A stretch of 59,912 bases of DNA from Myxococcaceae bacterium JPH2. Lineage in GTDB: Bacteria > Myxococcota > Myxococcia > Myxococcales > Myxococcaceae. Each line of letters opens with the position of its first letter. The first letter of the stretch is position 1. This document shows positions 27,887 to 37,184 of the stretch, one piece after another. The DNA lies in NCBI GenBank assembly GCA_016458225.1, contig JAEMGR010000008.1, forward strand, positions 1 to 59,912. The letters run 5' to 3'. The notes under the pieces were generated by a model. That model was not told the origin of the DNA. It did not search any database and saw only the letters and a list, made by a program, of their open reading frames with translations. Both the position numbers and the translations under genes were made by a program.

Positions 27887-29647
27887 ATGACTGTGCGGAC
27901 CAAGGTTCTGCTGTTCGCGGTGACGGCGATTGGCCTTGTCATGGGGATGAGCGCGCTCGTGTGGCTGGGCGCACATCAGGGCCGACGCACGAGGGATCGC
28001 GCGCTCGTGGCGCAGCGACAGGCGGAGCTGCTGCTGGGCCTGCGCGCCAATGCCACACACTATCTGCACGGGCTGGCGGACACGGCCATCGCGAAGCAAG
28101 ACACGACGGTGGTGCGCGACGAGGCGCTGCGACACGCGGAGGGAGACTTCGTGCGACTGGCGCAGCTCGCGCGCGAGGAGGCCCGCGCGTCGGAGGACAC
28201 GCCAGATGAAGAACTCGAGCGGTTCCGCCAGCTCGCGGACGGCTATCGTCGATGGTTGCGCGAGACGGAGGCGGGGCTTCGCGCCGCGGGGCCGGAGGAC
28301 CTCGCGTGGCGTCTGCACGCCGCGCTGCATGTCTTCGCGCGCGAGCCCGAGCCGGAGATCCTCCAGGCCTGGGAGGCCGAGCAGCAGGAGACGGCGGAGT
28401 TGCTCGAGGAGAGCACGCTCGCGTTCGATCGCGCGCGGTGGTTGGGGGGACTGATTCCGCTCGCGGCGCTGCTGCTCGTGGGGGGGCTGGCGCTGGCCAT
28501 CGTGGTGCCCCTGCGGCGCTCGTTTCGCACCATCCTGGAGGGCGCGGAGCGCCTCGGCCACGGCGACTTCGACTGCCTGCTCCCCGAGAACTCACGCGAC
28601 GAGTGCGGCGCCCTGGCGCGGGCCTTCAATCGCATGGCGCGAGAGCTGCGGGACACCTTGGCGGAGCGACAGCAGCGCGTGCGCCTGGAGGCCGAGGCGG
28701 TGGGCCGGGAGATCCGCAGCGACAACGCGCGCCTGGAGCAGACGGTGCGTGAGCGGACCACCGAGCTCGAGCGCGCCAACGCGAAGCTGACCGAGAGCCT
28801 TCAGGAGCTCCAGGCCACGCAGTCGCGGCTCCTCTTCGCGGACCGGCTGGCGTCCGTGGGGCAACTCGCGGCGGGCGTGGGGCATGAGATCAACAACCCG
28901 TTGGCCTTCATCATCGCCAACCTCCAGTTCGTCGCGGGGCAGCTCGACAAGGTGGATGGTGGGGGCCTGTCCGGACGCCAGCGCCTGGAGTTGCAGGCGG
29001 CGCTGGCTGAAGCAGGGGAGGGCGCCGAGCGGGTGCGGGTCATCGTCAAGGAGCTGCAGAACCTGGCGCGGCCGGACAGCTTGGACACAGGCCCGGTGGA
29101 CCTGGGCGCGGTGGCGCGCAGCGCGGTGAAGATGGCCATGCACCTCATCCGTCCCAGGGCCGGGCTGGTGCTGGAGGTGGACAGTGTTCCCGCGGTGCTC
29201 GGCAATGGCGGGCGGCTGTGCCAGGTGCTGCTCAACCTGCTGCTCAACGCGGCGCACGCCATCGAGCCGGGGCGCGTGGAGTGGAACACCATCCGACTCA
29301 GCGCTCGCGAGGAGGACGGCTGGGTGCGCGTGGAGGTGAGCGACACGGGCTGCGGCATCGCCACCGAGCACCTGGACCGCATCTTCGATCCGTTCTTCAC
29401 CACGCGGCCGGTAGGGACGGGCACGGGGCTCGGGCTCGCGGTCTGTCAGGGCATCATCGCGGCGCACGGGGGCGAGCTGTCCGTGGACAGCGAGGTGTCA
29501 CGGGGCACCACGTTCCGCGTGCGCCTCAGGACCTTCGCCCAGCCTTCGCGCGCGACAGGCGACACACGGAGCTTCACCGAGCGCGAGTCACTGCCCGCGC
29601 GACGGGACTACGAGCGCGCGGGGTTGGAGGCGGAGCAGGCCAGCTGA
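27887..29647 (+). CDS. Orphan membrane sensor histidine kinase
   Basis: 586 residues. TM1 at about 7-28, a helical periplasmic sensor region (29-185) of unrecognised type, TM2 at about 186-208, HAMP (about 209-262), coiled coil to about 315, then the kinase core. The phosphoacceptor is His333 in AAGVGHEINNPLAF. The N box is LLNLLLNAAHAI (Asn454), followed by DTGCGI and the TTRPVGTGTGLGL lid. The conserved HEINNPL form is typical of NtrB-like kinases, which are common in myxobacteria. No response regulator is adjacent, so it is an orphan in this window. ATG 27887 follows GGGGAGGG. It converges on cutA with a seven-base gap. Confidence 0.92.
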   Translation: MTVRTKVLLFAVTAIGLVMGMSALVWLGAHQGRRTRDRALVAQRQAELLLGLRANATHYLHGLADTAIAKQDTTVVRDEALRHAEGDFVRLAQLAREEARASEDTPDEELERFRQLADGYRRWLRETEAGLRAAGPEDLAWRLHAALHVFAREPEPEILQAWEAEQQETAELLEESTLAFDRARWLGGLIPLAALLLVGGLALAIVVPLRRSFRTILEGAERLGHGDFDCLLPENSRDECGALARAFNRMARELRDTLAERQQRVRLEAEAVGREIRSDNARLEQTVRERTTELERANAKLTESLQELQATQSRLLFADRLASVGQLAAGVGHEINNPLAFIIANLQFVAGQLDKVDGGGLSGRQRLELQAALAEAGEGAERVRVIVKELQNLARPDSLDTGPVDLGAVARSAVKMAMHLIRPRAGLVLEVDSVPAVLGNGGRLCQVLLNLLLNAAHAIEPGRVEWNTIRLSAREEDGWVRVEVSDTGCGIATEHLDRIFDPFFTTRPVGTGTGLGLAVCQGIIAAHGGELSVDSEVSRGTTFRVRLRTFAQPSRATGDTRSFTERESLPARRDYERAGLEAEQAS

Positions 29648-29654
29648 ATCGACT

Positions 29655-29990
29655 TCAACCCCGGCGCGTGCTGGCGAGGATCCACTCAAGATAGGGCGCG
29701 TGTCCGTCGGCGATGTCCACGCGGAGCACCTCGGGGACCTGGTACGGATGCAGCGCCACGAGGCGCGCGCGCAGCCCGTCAAAGAGGTTCGCGCGGCTCT
29801 TGATGACCAGAAGGACCTCCGACTCGTCTTGAACCTGTCCCTCCCAGCGGTAGATGGAGCGCAGGCCCGGGACGAGGTTGCAGCACGCGGCCCACTGCTC
29901 TTCCACGAGGGTTCGCGCCAGCTCCGCGGCCTTCTCCTGGGTCGGCGCGGTGGCGAGCACGAGGATGGCGTCCGTCACGGGTGAGGCCAT
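29655..29990 (-). CDS. cutA: CutA1-like divalent-cation tolerance protein
   Basis: 111 residues, the family's usual length; trimeric PII-like fold, cytosolic. Family marks are VLATAPTQEKAAELARTLVE, the WAACCNLVPGLRSIYRWEG core and the LVIKSRANLFDGLRARL helix, with YLEWI at the C-terminus. Linked historically to copper tolerance, but biochemical function is unsettled. The ATG at 29990 lies five bases after the stop of the DnaC-like gene, so the two are co-transcribed. Confidence 0.93.
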   Translation of the reverse strand: MASPVTDAILVLATAPTQEKAAELARTLVEEQWAACCNLVPGLRSIYRWEGQVQDESEVLLVIKSRANLFDGLRARLVALHPYQVPEVLRVDIADGHAPYLEWILASTRRG

Positions 29991-29995
29991 GGCGC

Positions 29996-30958
29996 TCAGC
30001 GACCGGGGCCGCGAGGGCCACCCGCGCCGAGGGACGGATGCGTGTCCATCTCCTGCCGCGTGCGGCGGCGATCCGGCGTGTCCTTGGGCAGCTCGACGAA
30101 GGTGCACATCTCGCAGAGCCGGCTGTAGATGCGCTCGCCCACGCGCTCACGCAGCAGCTCCGTCTCCTTCACCGCCGCGCGCGCGTCCTCCGTGCTGCGG
30201 TAGCCGGTGGGCGCCTGCCGTGCGTTCTTCCGCTCGGGCTCCAGCGAGTAGTTCGTCGCGAACAGCGTGGTGCGGCGCGCGTTGTAGCGGCGGGCGATGA
30301 GTTCATCGAGCGTCTCCATCTCGAAGGGACTGCCGCGCCCCTTGCCCAGCTCGTCGATGGCGAGGACCTCCACCTCGGACAGCGGCCCGATGATCTCCCC
30401 GCCGCTCTTGCCCTCCTGGAAGCCGCGCCGGATGGTGGCGTACAAGAGGGAGATCTCCACGTAGCGCGTCCGCACGCCCAGCTCGAGGACGAGGTGCGCC
30501 AGCGTCGAGGCCAGCAGGTGCGTCTTGCCCGTGCCCACGGGCCCGCTCAGCACGAAGCCCTTGGACGGATTGCCCTTCACGTACTGGTGGGCGAAGTGCA
30601 TCGCCACGCCGCGACCGCGATCCTGCGCCTCGTTGAAGGCCCGGTAGTTGTCGAAGCTCGCGTGCGCGACCACGCCCGGCATGCCCACGTCGTTGAACAG
30701 CGTCACCCGCTTGCGCCGGTGCGTGCAGACGCACGGCTCCAGCACTTCGTAGCGCCGAGAGCCCACCTTCTGGCTGAAGGTGGCCTCGCGCTCGACGAGC
30801 ACGTGCCCCTTGCCTCCGCACACGGTGCAGAGCTCCGAGCACGCGCACACCTTCGCGCCCGCCAGGTCCCCACGCCGCTCGATGACGTAGGTGCGCCCCG
30901 CGCACACGCCACAGCCTTCGCCGACATTCGCCTTCGCAGCCATCTCGCCCATCGCCAT
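29996..30958 (-). CDS. DnaC/IstB-like AAA+ ATPase with Cys-rich N-terminus
   Basis: 320 residues. An N-terminal zinc-binding region with four CxxC/CxC-type pairs (CGVC, CAC, CGGKG, CVC; residues about 16-80) precedes a DnaC/DnaA-type ATPase. Walker A is SGPVGTGKTHL, Walker B VEVLAIDELGKG, sensor-1 region TTLFATNYS. Helicase loaders and replication-associated ATPases have this layout, so helicase loading is a fair inference. No transposase is adjacent, arguing against an IstB partner. The ATG at 30958 has AGGAGG eight bases upstream. It lies 58 bases after the unknown gene upstream and five bases before cutA. Confidence 0.8.
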   Translation of the reverse strand: MAMGEMAAKANVGEGCGVCAGRTYVIERRGDLAGAKVCACSELCTVCGGKGHVLVEREATFSQKVGSRRYEVLEPCVCTHRRKRVTLFNDVGMPGVVAHASFDNYRAFNEAQDRGRGVAMHFAHQYVKGNPSKGFVLSGPVGTGKTHLLASTLAHLVLELGVRTRYVEISLLYATIRRGFQEGKSGGEIIGPLSEVEVLAIDELGKGRGSPFEMETLDELIARRYNARRTTLFATNYSLEPERKNARQAPTGYRSTEDARAAVKETELLRERVGERIYSRLCEMCTFVELPKDTPDRRRTRQEMDTHPSLGAGGPRGPGR

Positions 30959-31016
30959 AACACCGCCTCCTGGGCCCGTCAGCTCTCTGCTCGCGTGTTC
31001 AGCGCGCGCCTGCGCT

Positions 31017-31673
31017 TCAGGACTCCTGGATCCCCAGTCGGCGCCGCACCACCGCGAGCACGCGGAAGCGCCGCGACAGCCGCCGGGCACGCGACGTCAT
31101 CACCTGCTGGGCCTCCATGCCCGCCTGCGCCTCGCGCCACGCGCCCACACGCTCCACGCGGGGCAGGGCGCGCAGCATCAGCAGGAGGGACAGCGCTTCC
31201 TGGGCATCCAGGCGGGCAGGCTCCTGGGGAACCTGCGCCAGCACCGTCTGCCGCAGCCAGCGCACCCGCGGGGCGAGCGTCGCTTCCCGCTTCGCCACGT
31301 CCTCCAGCGCCGTGCACAGCCGGGCGTGGCGCGTCTCCTCCCAGGTGCGGCTCTTGCGCCTCGTGGCGGTGGGCACCTCCTCCGTGCCCACCCCCGCCGA
31401 CAGGGAGCGATACTTCTTGATCTCCGCGTCCACCGTCCGCTTGCAGGCGCGCAGGGAGCGCAACACCGGCTCACCCGGGCGCGCGTCCCACATCGCCTTC
31501 TCCGCCGAGCGCGCAATGCCTCGCGCGACCACCTCGAAGGGAACTTCTTCCCGGGCCCAGGACGTCAACAGCTCGGTGTCCAGCGCGGACAGCATCAAGC
31601 CGGCGCCGCGCACGGCGAGGAAGTAGTCCTGCACCAGCTCTTCGAAACTGGCGCTCTCGGGGAGGAGACTCAT
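31017..31673 (-). CDS. Unrecognised helical protein upstream of the DnaC-like gene
   Basis: 218 residues, predicted all-helical and soluble, rich in Arg and Ala. It starts MSLLPESASFEELVQDYFLA. The first 80 residues (WAREEVPFEVVARGIARSAEKA) vaguely recall DnaD-like or primosomal helical modules, but no family can be named. First gene of a probable three-gene transcript (this gene, DnaC-like ATPase, cutA). Its position ahead of a putative helicase loader suggests a replication-restart or loader partner, an inference. Confidence 0.7.
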   Translation of the reverse strand: MSLLPESASFEELVQDYFLAVRGAGLMLSALDTELLTSWAREEVPFEVVARGIARSAEKAMWDARPGEPVLRSLRACKRTVDAEIKKYRSLSAGVGTEEVPTATRRKSRTWEETRHARLCTALEDVAKREATLAPRVRWLRQTVLAQVPQEPARLDAQEALSLLLMLRALPRVERVGAWREAQAGMEAQQVMTSRARRLSRRFRVLAVVRRRLGIQES

Positions 31674-31832
31674 GATCCGCGCACGACTCCAAGCAATGCA
31701 GCCGGTCAGCCGGCCGGTCGCATCCCATTACCCGGTGGGTCCGACAAGGCAACCGCCGCGCGGTCTTTTTCACAGCACTTGTGGAAGATTTTCGGCTCGT
31801 TCTCCCTCGAAGCGCCCGTCCGCCAGTCTGGG

Positions 31833-31862
31833 TTGACCCGCCGCGCGGAAACCGCGCATAGT
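31833..31862 (+). promoter_or_regulatory. Probable promoter of the glt gliding cluster
   Basis: TTGACC (31833-31838), an 18-base spacer, CATAGT (31857-31862): five and four matches to the housekeeping hexamers. It lies about 95 bases ahead of the gltD ATG in the divergent intergenic region 31674-31955, which otherwise shows only a short T-run at 31766-31770. It is the only reasonable promoter seen ahead of gltD. Confidence 0.45.
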
Positions 31863-31955
31863 GGGCACCTCCGAATGGAAATTCCCGAAGATTCCCGGAC
31901 ACTTGCCAACAAGGCAACGCTCCAGGAACGCCGGTCCCCCCGCCCTAGGAAGACC

Positions 31956-34900
31956 ATGCGCCGTTCGCTCCTCGTCTGCCTCGTGCTCCTGGCCTCGGTG
32001 GCCGCCGCCCAGGAAAAAAAAGCGCCTCGCGACGCAGACCTCGGCAAGAAGTCCACCACCAACATCGACAAGTCCCTCGCTGGCGACATCACGCGCAAGA
32101 AGGACGACACCGAAGCGGCTCCCCAGCTTCAGTACGATCAGTTCCGGCTGGGCGTGGAGTTTCAGGTCGCGTCCAAGCGCCGTGAGCAGATCGAGTCGCT
32201 GAAGAAGATCATCTCCCTGTCCGCGGATCAGAAAGAGGCCCCCAGCCTCCTGTTCCGCCTGGGCGAGCTGTACTGGGAGGAGTCGAAGTTCTACTTCTTC
32301 GAGGCCAACCGCAAAGACGACGACCTCATCGGCGCGATGAACCGCAACGACGCCGCGGGTCAGCAGCGGGCCAAGGCGGAGAAGGCCGAGCTCCAGGCGC
32401 GCCAGAAGGAGTACGGCAAGCACGCCGTCGAGCAGTACACGAAGATCGTCCAGGAGTACCCGAAGTTCGAGCGCACGGACGAGGTGCTCTTCTTCCTCGG
32501 CCAGTACCTCATGGAGGACGGCCAGGACCGCAAGGCGCTGGTGGCCTTCAAGCGCCTCATCGAGAAGTGGCCCCAGTCCAAGTACATCCCGGACGCGTAC
32601 TTCGCCTTCGGCGAGTACTACTTCAACAACTCCAAGGGGAAGCGCCCGGAGCTGGAGAAGGCGCTCACCGCCTACAAGAAGGCGGCGGAGTTCCCGGAGA
32701 GCCAAGTCTACGCCTTCGCGCTCTACAAGCAGGGTTGGTGCTACTTCAACCTCGCGGACTACGCGGCGGCCAAGGACAAGTACAAGACGGTCGTCCTGTT
32801 CGGCGAGCTGGCGGGTGCCAACGCGGTGGAGAAGGACGCGGGCAAGAAGGGCAGCAAGAACTCGCTCGTGCGCGAGGCCCGCAGCGACTACGTCCGCGCG
32901 TTCGCTCGCGAGGGTGACGTGACGCAGGCGCGCGAGGACTTCAGCAAGGTCGCGACGAATCCCGAAGACCGCTTCGCCATGATGAAGACGCTGGCGAACC
33001 TCTACTACGGGGACGGCAAGGACCGCGAAGCCGCCATCACGTTCAACGCCCTCATCAAGGAGAAGCCGCTGTCGCCCGAGGCGCCTGGCTTCCAGGGGAA
33101 GATCGTCGACTGCATCCTGCGCATGGGCAACAAGGAGCGCACCGTGGCCCAGGTGCGCCGGCTCGTGAAGATCATGAAGGACGTCGAGTCCTCGGGCGTC
33201 ATCAAGGACGACAAGGACAAGAAGGCGCTCGCCGAGGCGAAGGAGATGTCCGAGCGCACGCTCTCGAACCTCGCCGTCACGTGGCACAACGAGGGCAAGA
33301 AGACGCGCAACGAGGAGACGTTCAAGTTCGCCGACGCGGTGTACAGCGACTACCTCACGCTCTTCCCCGAGAACCCCAAGGCCTACGACCTGCGCTTCTT
33401 CTGGGCGGAGTTGCTCAACGACAACCTCCAGAACTACGAGAAGGCCGCCGCCAACTACACGCTCGTCGTCCTGCAGGACGCCAAGGTGCTGGAGGCCAAG
33501 GACGAGAAGGGCAAGCCCAAGCCGGGCAAGCCGGGCAAGTGGCTGCCCAACGCGTCCTACAACGCGGTGCTCGCCTACGACGAGGTCGTGAAGGCGGCCG
33601 AGGCGCGCGGTGAAGGCAAGAGCGAGGCGGCGGGCTCGGACATCACGAAGAAGATCGCCATCCCCACGCTGAAGAAGTCGCTGCTGGACGCGTGCGAGCG
33701 CTACCTCAAGTACGTGCCCAAGGGCGACAAGCGGGTGGAGATCGCCTTCAAGGCGGCGAACATCTACTACCGCCACAACCACTTCGACGAGGCGGTGCTG
33801 CGCTTCAGCGAGATCGCGCTCGGCTACCCGGACTACAAGTTCGAGAACGGGGAGCGCGCCGCGGAGATCGCCGCCAACCTCATCCTCGACTCGTACAACC
33901 TGCTCCAGGACTTCGCGAAGGTGAACGAGTGGGCGCGGCGCTTCTACGCCAACGACAAGCTCGCCACGGGCAAGTTCCGCGATGACCTGGCCAAGCTCAT
34001 CGAGCAGTCGTCGTTCAAGCTCGTCAGCCAGTTGGAGGAGAAGAAGGAGTTCTCCAAGGCGGCCGAGGCGTACCTGAACTTCGTGCACGACTTCCCGCAG
34101 ACGGAGATCGCCGACCTGGCGCTCTACAATGCGTCTGTCGACTACTACAAGGCGAAGAGCCTGGATAAGGCCATCGAGGTGCGCAAGCGCCTGTTCGCCG
34201 AGTATCCGCGCTCGAAGTACGTGCCGGACTCCATCTACGCGAACGCCGAGGCACTGGAGGCCATCGGCGACTTCGAGGACGCCGCGGGCACCTTCGAACT
34301 CTATGTGCGCGGCTACGAGCGCAGCCTGAACGAGAAGGGCGGCGGTGTCGTCGTGGCCGCCAAGGGCCGTGGCAAGCACGCCGCTCGCGGTGGCAAGCGA
34401 GGCGCGGCGCCCGTGCCCTCCGAGTCTGGCAAGCCCGCCGTGGTGCAGAAGTGGGACGAGACCAAGGCGCAGGTGGCGCTGTTCAACGCGGCGACGTACC
34501 GCGAGGGACTGGGCCAGCTCAAGGCCGCGCTCAAGAACCGCGAGCACTACCTGGAGCTGTGGCCCAAGTCGAAGGACTACGAGCAGGTGCTCCTGTCCAT
34601 CATCGACCTGTACACGAAGCAGGGCGCGTACTCGAAGTCGCTGAAGATGCTCGAGGACTACGAGCGCGACAACGCGCGCTCGGCCAGCAAGATGCTGATG
34701 GCCGAGGGGAAGATCGTCGACATCTTCGAGAACAAGATGCACAAGCCGCGCGACACCGCGCGCATGTACAAGCGCATCTCCGACTACTACGACCAGCTGC
34801 CGAAGCGCGTGCAGACGTCGCTGGAGAAGCCGGCCCTGGCCGCCGCCGCGCAGGCCAACCTGCTGGCCATCGAGCCGGACTGGAACGAGTACAAGCGCCT

Positions 34901-35570
34901 GAAGCTCTACTGGGGGGCGCCGCCCTCGCCGGATCGCTTCAAGGCGTCCGTGGTGGACAAGAGCCGCGCGCTGGAAGTGGTGCAGAAGAAGTATGTGCAG
35001 ACGGTGGCCATGGGTGCGCCCGAGCCCGCCATCTGCGCGCTGCAGCGCATTGGCCTGGCGTACGACCACATGGCGGACCGGGTCATCAACGCGCCCATGC
35101 CGCGCGGTCTGGATGACGAGGGACAGCAGGCGCTGCGCGACGAGTTCGCCAACCAGGCCCAGCCGCTGAAGGACAAGGCGACGGAGGCCTTCGCGGGCGC
35201 GGTCGCCAAGAGCCGCGAGCTGGCGGTCTACAACGACTGCGCGGCCCAGAGCCTCAAGCTGCTGCGCACGACCTACGCGCCGGATCGCTATCCGGAGATG
35301 CCGGAGGAGAAGGCCGCGCTGAAGAACCGCGAGCTCATCATCGGAGGCGATCTGCTGGTCGCGGTGCAGGACGTGCCGCCGCCCGCGCCCGCCGCCGCCG
35401 CCGAGAAGCAGGCCAAGAGCGAGGAGCTGCGCGAGGACCTCTCCGCGCTCACCAACCAGCTGCGTCAGCAGACCGAGTCGCAGGTCGGTGCGAAGCCGGC
35501 GGCGGGTCCGCAGGACGGCAACGCGACCAAGAAGCCGGCGGATGATCAGGAGCCGGAGGACTTCCTCTAA
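31956..35570 (+). CDS. gltD: Adventurous gliding motility protein GltD (AgmU), TPR protein
   Basis: 1204 residues. Signal peptide MRRSLLVCLVLLASVAAAQ, so periplasmic. Many TPR-like helical repeats follow (for example LFRLGELYWEESKFYFFEA, VLFFLGQYLMEDGQDRKALVAFKRL, IYYRHNHFDEAVLRFSEIAL) up to about residue 1100, then a Pro/Ala/Gln tail ending PEDFL. In M. xanthus GltD/AgmU is a periplasmic part of the Glt complex spanning the envelope at focal adhesions. Just after the signal peptide it has TTNIDKSLAGDIT, a motif echoed in GltF. The ATG at 31956 follows AGGAAGA; the very long upstream extension is spurious. Its stop overlaps the gltE start as TAATG. Confidence 0.92.
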   Translation: MRRSLLVCLVLLASVAAAQEKKAPRDADLGKKSTTNIDKSLAGDITRKKDDTEAAPQLQYDQFRLGVEFQVASKRREQIESLKKIISLSADQKEAPSLLFRLGELYWEESKFYFFEANRKDDDLIGAMNRNDAAGQQRAKAEKAELQARQKEYGKHAVEQYTKIVQEYPKFERTDEVLFFLGQYLMEDGQDRKALVAFKRLIEKWPQSKYIPDAYFAFGEYYFNNSKGKRPELEKALTAYKKAAEFPESQVYAFALYKQGWCYFNLADYAAAKDKYKTVVLFGELAGANAVEKDAGKKGSKNSLVREARSDYVRAFAREGDVTQAREDFSKVATNPEDRFAMMKTLANLYYGDGKDREAAITFNALIKEKPLSPEAPGFQGKIVDCILRMGNKERTVAQVRRLVKIMKDVESSGVIKDDKDKKALAEAKEMSERTLSNLAVTWHNEGKKTRNEETFKFADAVYSDYLTLFPENPKAYDLRFFWAELLNDNLQNYEKAAANYTLVVLQDAKVLEAKDEKGKPKPGKPGKWLPNASYNAVLAYDEVVKAAEARGEGKSEAAGSDITKKIAIPTLKKSLLDACERYLKYVPKGDKRVEIAFKAANIYYRHNHFDEAVLRFSEIALGYPDYKFENGERAAEIAANLILDSYNLLQDFAKVNEWARRFYANDKLATGKFRDDLAKLIEQSSFKLVSQLEEKKEFSKAAEAYLNFVHDFPQTEIADLALYNASVDYYKAKSLDKAIEVRKRLFAEYPRSKYVPDSIYANAEALEAIGDFEDAAGTFELYVRGYERSLNEKGGGVVVAAKGRGKHAARGGKRGAAPVPSESGKPAVVQKWDETKAQVALFNAATYREGLGQLKAALKNREHYLELWPKSKDYEQVLLSIIDLYTKQGAYSKSLKMLEDYERDNARSASKMLMAEGKIVDIFENKMHKPRDTARMYKRISDYYDQLPKRVQTSLEKPALAAAAQANLLAIEPDWNEYKRLKLYWGAPPSPDRFKASVVDKSRALEVVQKKYVQTVAMGAPEPAICALQRIGLAYDHMADRVINAPMPRGLDDEGQQALRDEFANQAQPLKDKATEAFAGAVAKSRELAVYNDCAAQSLKLLRTTYAPDRYPEMPEEKAALKNRELIIGGDLLVAVQDVPPPAPAAAAEKQAKSEELREDLSALTNQLRQQTESQVGAKPAAGPQDGNATKKPADDQEPEDFL

Positions 35571-37057
35571 TGAATCGTACCCATCTCTTGCGTCCCGTCC
35601 TCCTGCTGGCGGCCACGGCGCTCGTGGCCTCGGGCTGCTCCACGACGAAGGCGGCGGCTCCCACGGGCCCCACCAAGCCCACCGTGGTCACGAAGACTGG
35701 CCCCGAGGAGGCGCCCACCATCTCCAACCGCGCCAAGCTCCTCTTCGAGGACGCGGTGAAGTCCTTCGACGCGCAGAAGAAGGCCAAGGCGTTCGACTAC
35801 CCGTCGCTGGAGCGCAAGTTCAAGGCGGCCCTGGAGGCGGACGCCAACCTCGCCGAGGCCGAGTACAACCTGGGCGTGGTGGCCGAGCGGCAGGGCAAGA
35901 ACGACGAGGCCCGCGCGCACTACAAGGCCGCGCTCACCACGAAGCCGTCGCTGCGGCAGGCCTCCGAGAACCTGGCCATCCTGAGCCAGAACTCCGGTGA
36001 CGTGGCCGGCGCCGTCGCGCTCTACCAGGACGTGCTCCAGCGCTATCCGGATGACGCCAGCTCGCGCGCCCGGCTCGCGGAGATCTACCGGCAGACGGGT
36101 GACCACGACAAAGCCATGGCGCTGGCGCGCGCTGCCCTCATGCGCGACCCGCAGTCCACCACCGCGCTGAAGGTGATGATCCGCAGCTTCCTGGACCGCA
36201 AGCAGCTCGCGATGGCCAAGCTGGTCGCGCTGCGTGGCGTAAAGATCGACGCGGCGGATCCCGAGATGCAGCACGCCGTGGGCCTCATCCTCCAGAAGGA
36301 AGGGGACAAGGAGGGCGCGCAGCTCCAGTTCAAGCGCGCCCTGGAGTCTCGCGCGGACTACGTGCCGTCGCACGTCATGCTCGCGCAGCTCGCCCTGGAG
36401 TCCGAGGACTACCCGGGCGCCGAGGAGCACCTGCGGCGCGTCCTGCAGGCGGATGGCAAGAACGCCGCCGCGCACCTCGACCTGGGCATCGCGCTCAAGG
36501 GGCAGGGCCAGTTCGACAAGGCCATGCAGGAGTACGACGAGGCGGAGAAGCTGGACCCGAACCTCGCGGCCATCTACCTCAACCGCGCCGTCATCCTGCA
36601 CCGCGTGAAGGACGCGCCGGAGCGCGCCGTGGAGCTGTACAAGAAGTACGTGGCCATGGCCGGCGGTGACGTGGCGCTCTCGGGCGAGGCGCCCGTGTTC
36701 GCGCTGCTGCGCGAGGCGGAGAGCATCGTCCAGGCCAAGCGCGAGGCGAAGGCCTCCGAGGATCAGGCCAAGCAGATGGAGGCGCTCCAGGCGCAGCAGC
36801 AGTCCGCGCTCAAGGCCGAGGAGGCCAAGCAGAAGCCGGCCCCGGCGCCCACGCCGGGTGGGGCCGCGACGCCCGTCAACTCCACGGGCCCGTCCACCCA
36901 GGCCACTCCGGCCACGGGCACGACGGGCACTCCCGCGCCCGCGGCTGCCACGCCCGCGACCTCGCCGGCCCCCAGCCCCGCGAAGTCGAAGGCCGCGCCG
37001 GAGAAGAAGAATGCAGGAGCGGCGGATTCCGAGGAGCCGTCCGACGACCTGCTGTGA
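35570..37057 (+). CDS. gltE: Gliding motility TPR lipoprotein GltE (AglT)
   Basis: 495 residues. Lipoprotein signal MNRTHLLRPVLLLAATALVASGC (Cys23), so anchored to the outer or inner membrane facing the periplasm. Residues about 60-370 are TPR repeats (AEYNLGVVAERQGKNDEARAHYKAAL, AAHLDLGIALKGQGQFDKAMQEY), followed by a coiled segment (KREAKASEDQAKQMEALQAQ) and a Pro/Ala/Thr-rich tail ending SDDLL. In M. xanthus GltE/AglT is required for adventurous motility and is part of the Glt complex. The start overlaps the gltD stop by one base. Next gene gltF follows after 127 bases. Confidence 0.92.
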   Translation: MNRTHLLRPVLLLAATALVASGCSTTKAAAPTGPTKPTVVTKTGPEEAPTISNRAKLLFEDAVKSFDAQKKAKAFDYPSLERKFKAALEADANLAEAEYNLGVVAERQGKNDEARAHYKAALTTKPSLRQASENLAILSQNSGDVAGAVALYQDVLQRYPDDASSRARLAEIYRQTGDHDKAMALARAALMRDPQSTTALKVMIRSFLDRKQLAMAKLVALRGVKIDAADPEMQHAVGLILQKEGDKEGAQLQFKRALESRADYVPSHVMLAQLALESEDYPGAEEHLRRVLQADGKNAAAHLDLGIALKGQGQFDKAMQEYDEAEKLDPNLAAIYLNRAVILHRVKDAPERAVELYKKYVAMAGGDVALSGEAPVFALLREAESIVQAKREAKASEDQAKQMEALQAQQQSALKAEEAKQKPAPAPTPGGAATPVNSTGPSTQATPATGTTGTPAPAAATPATSPAPSPAKSKAAPEKKNAGAADSEEPSDDLL

Positions 37058-37184
37058 AAACGGAAGCGCCCGCGCGTACCTTCGCTGTGGCGTGGGCGCG
37101 CGGGATGATGCGAACCTTGTGCGTCCCCGCGATCCAGGGGACGCGACGTGCATGGTGGCCCCGCGGGGCCTTCGTGGAGGCGGT

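Noticed and set aside
29996-30958. IstB-type insertion-sequence helper
   Set aside because: There is no IstA transposase or terminal repeat nearby; the neighbours are cutA and a non-mobile-looking helical protein.
37069-37104. Inverted repeat CCCGCGCG/CGCGCGGG between gltE and gltF as a terminator
   Set aside because: The arms are short, the loop is 20 bases and no T-run follows; in DNA this GC-rich such repeats arise by chance.
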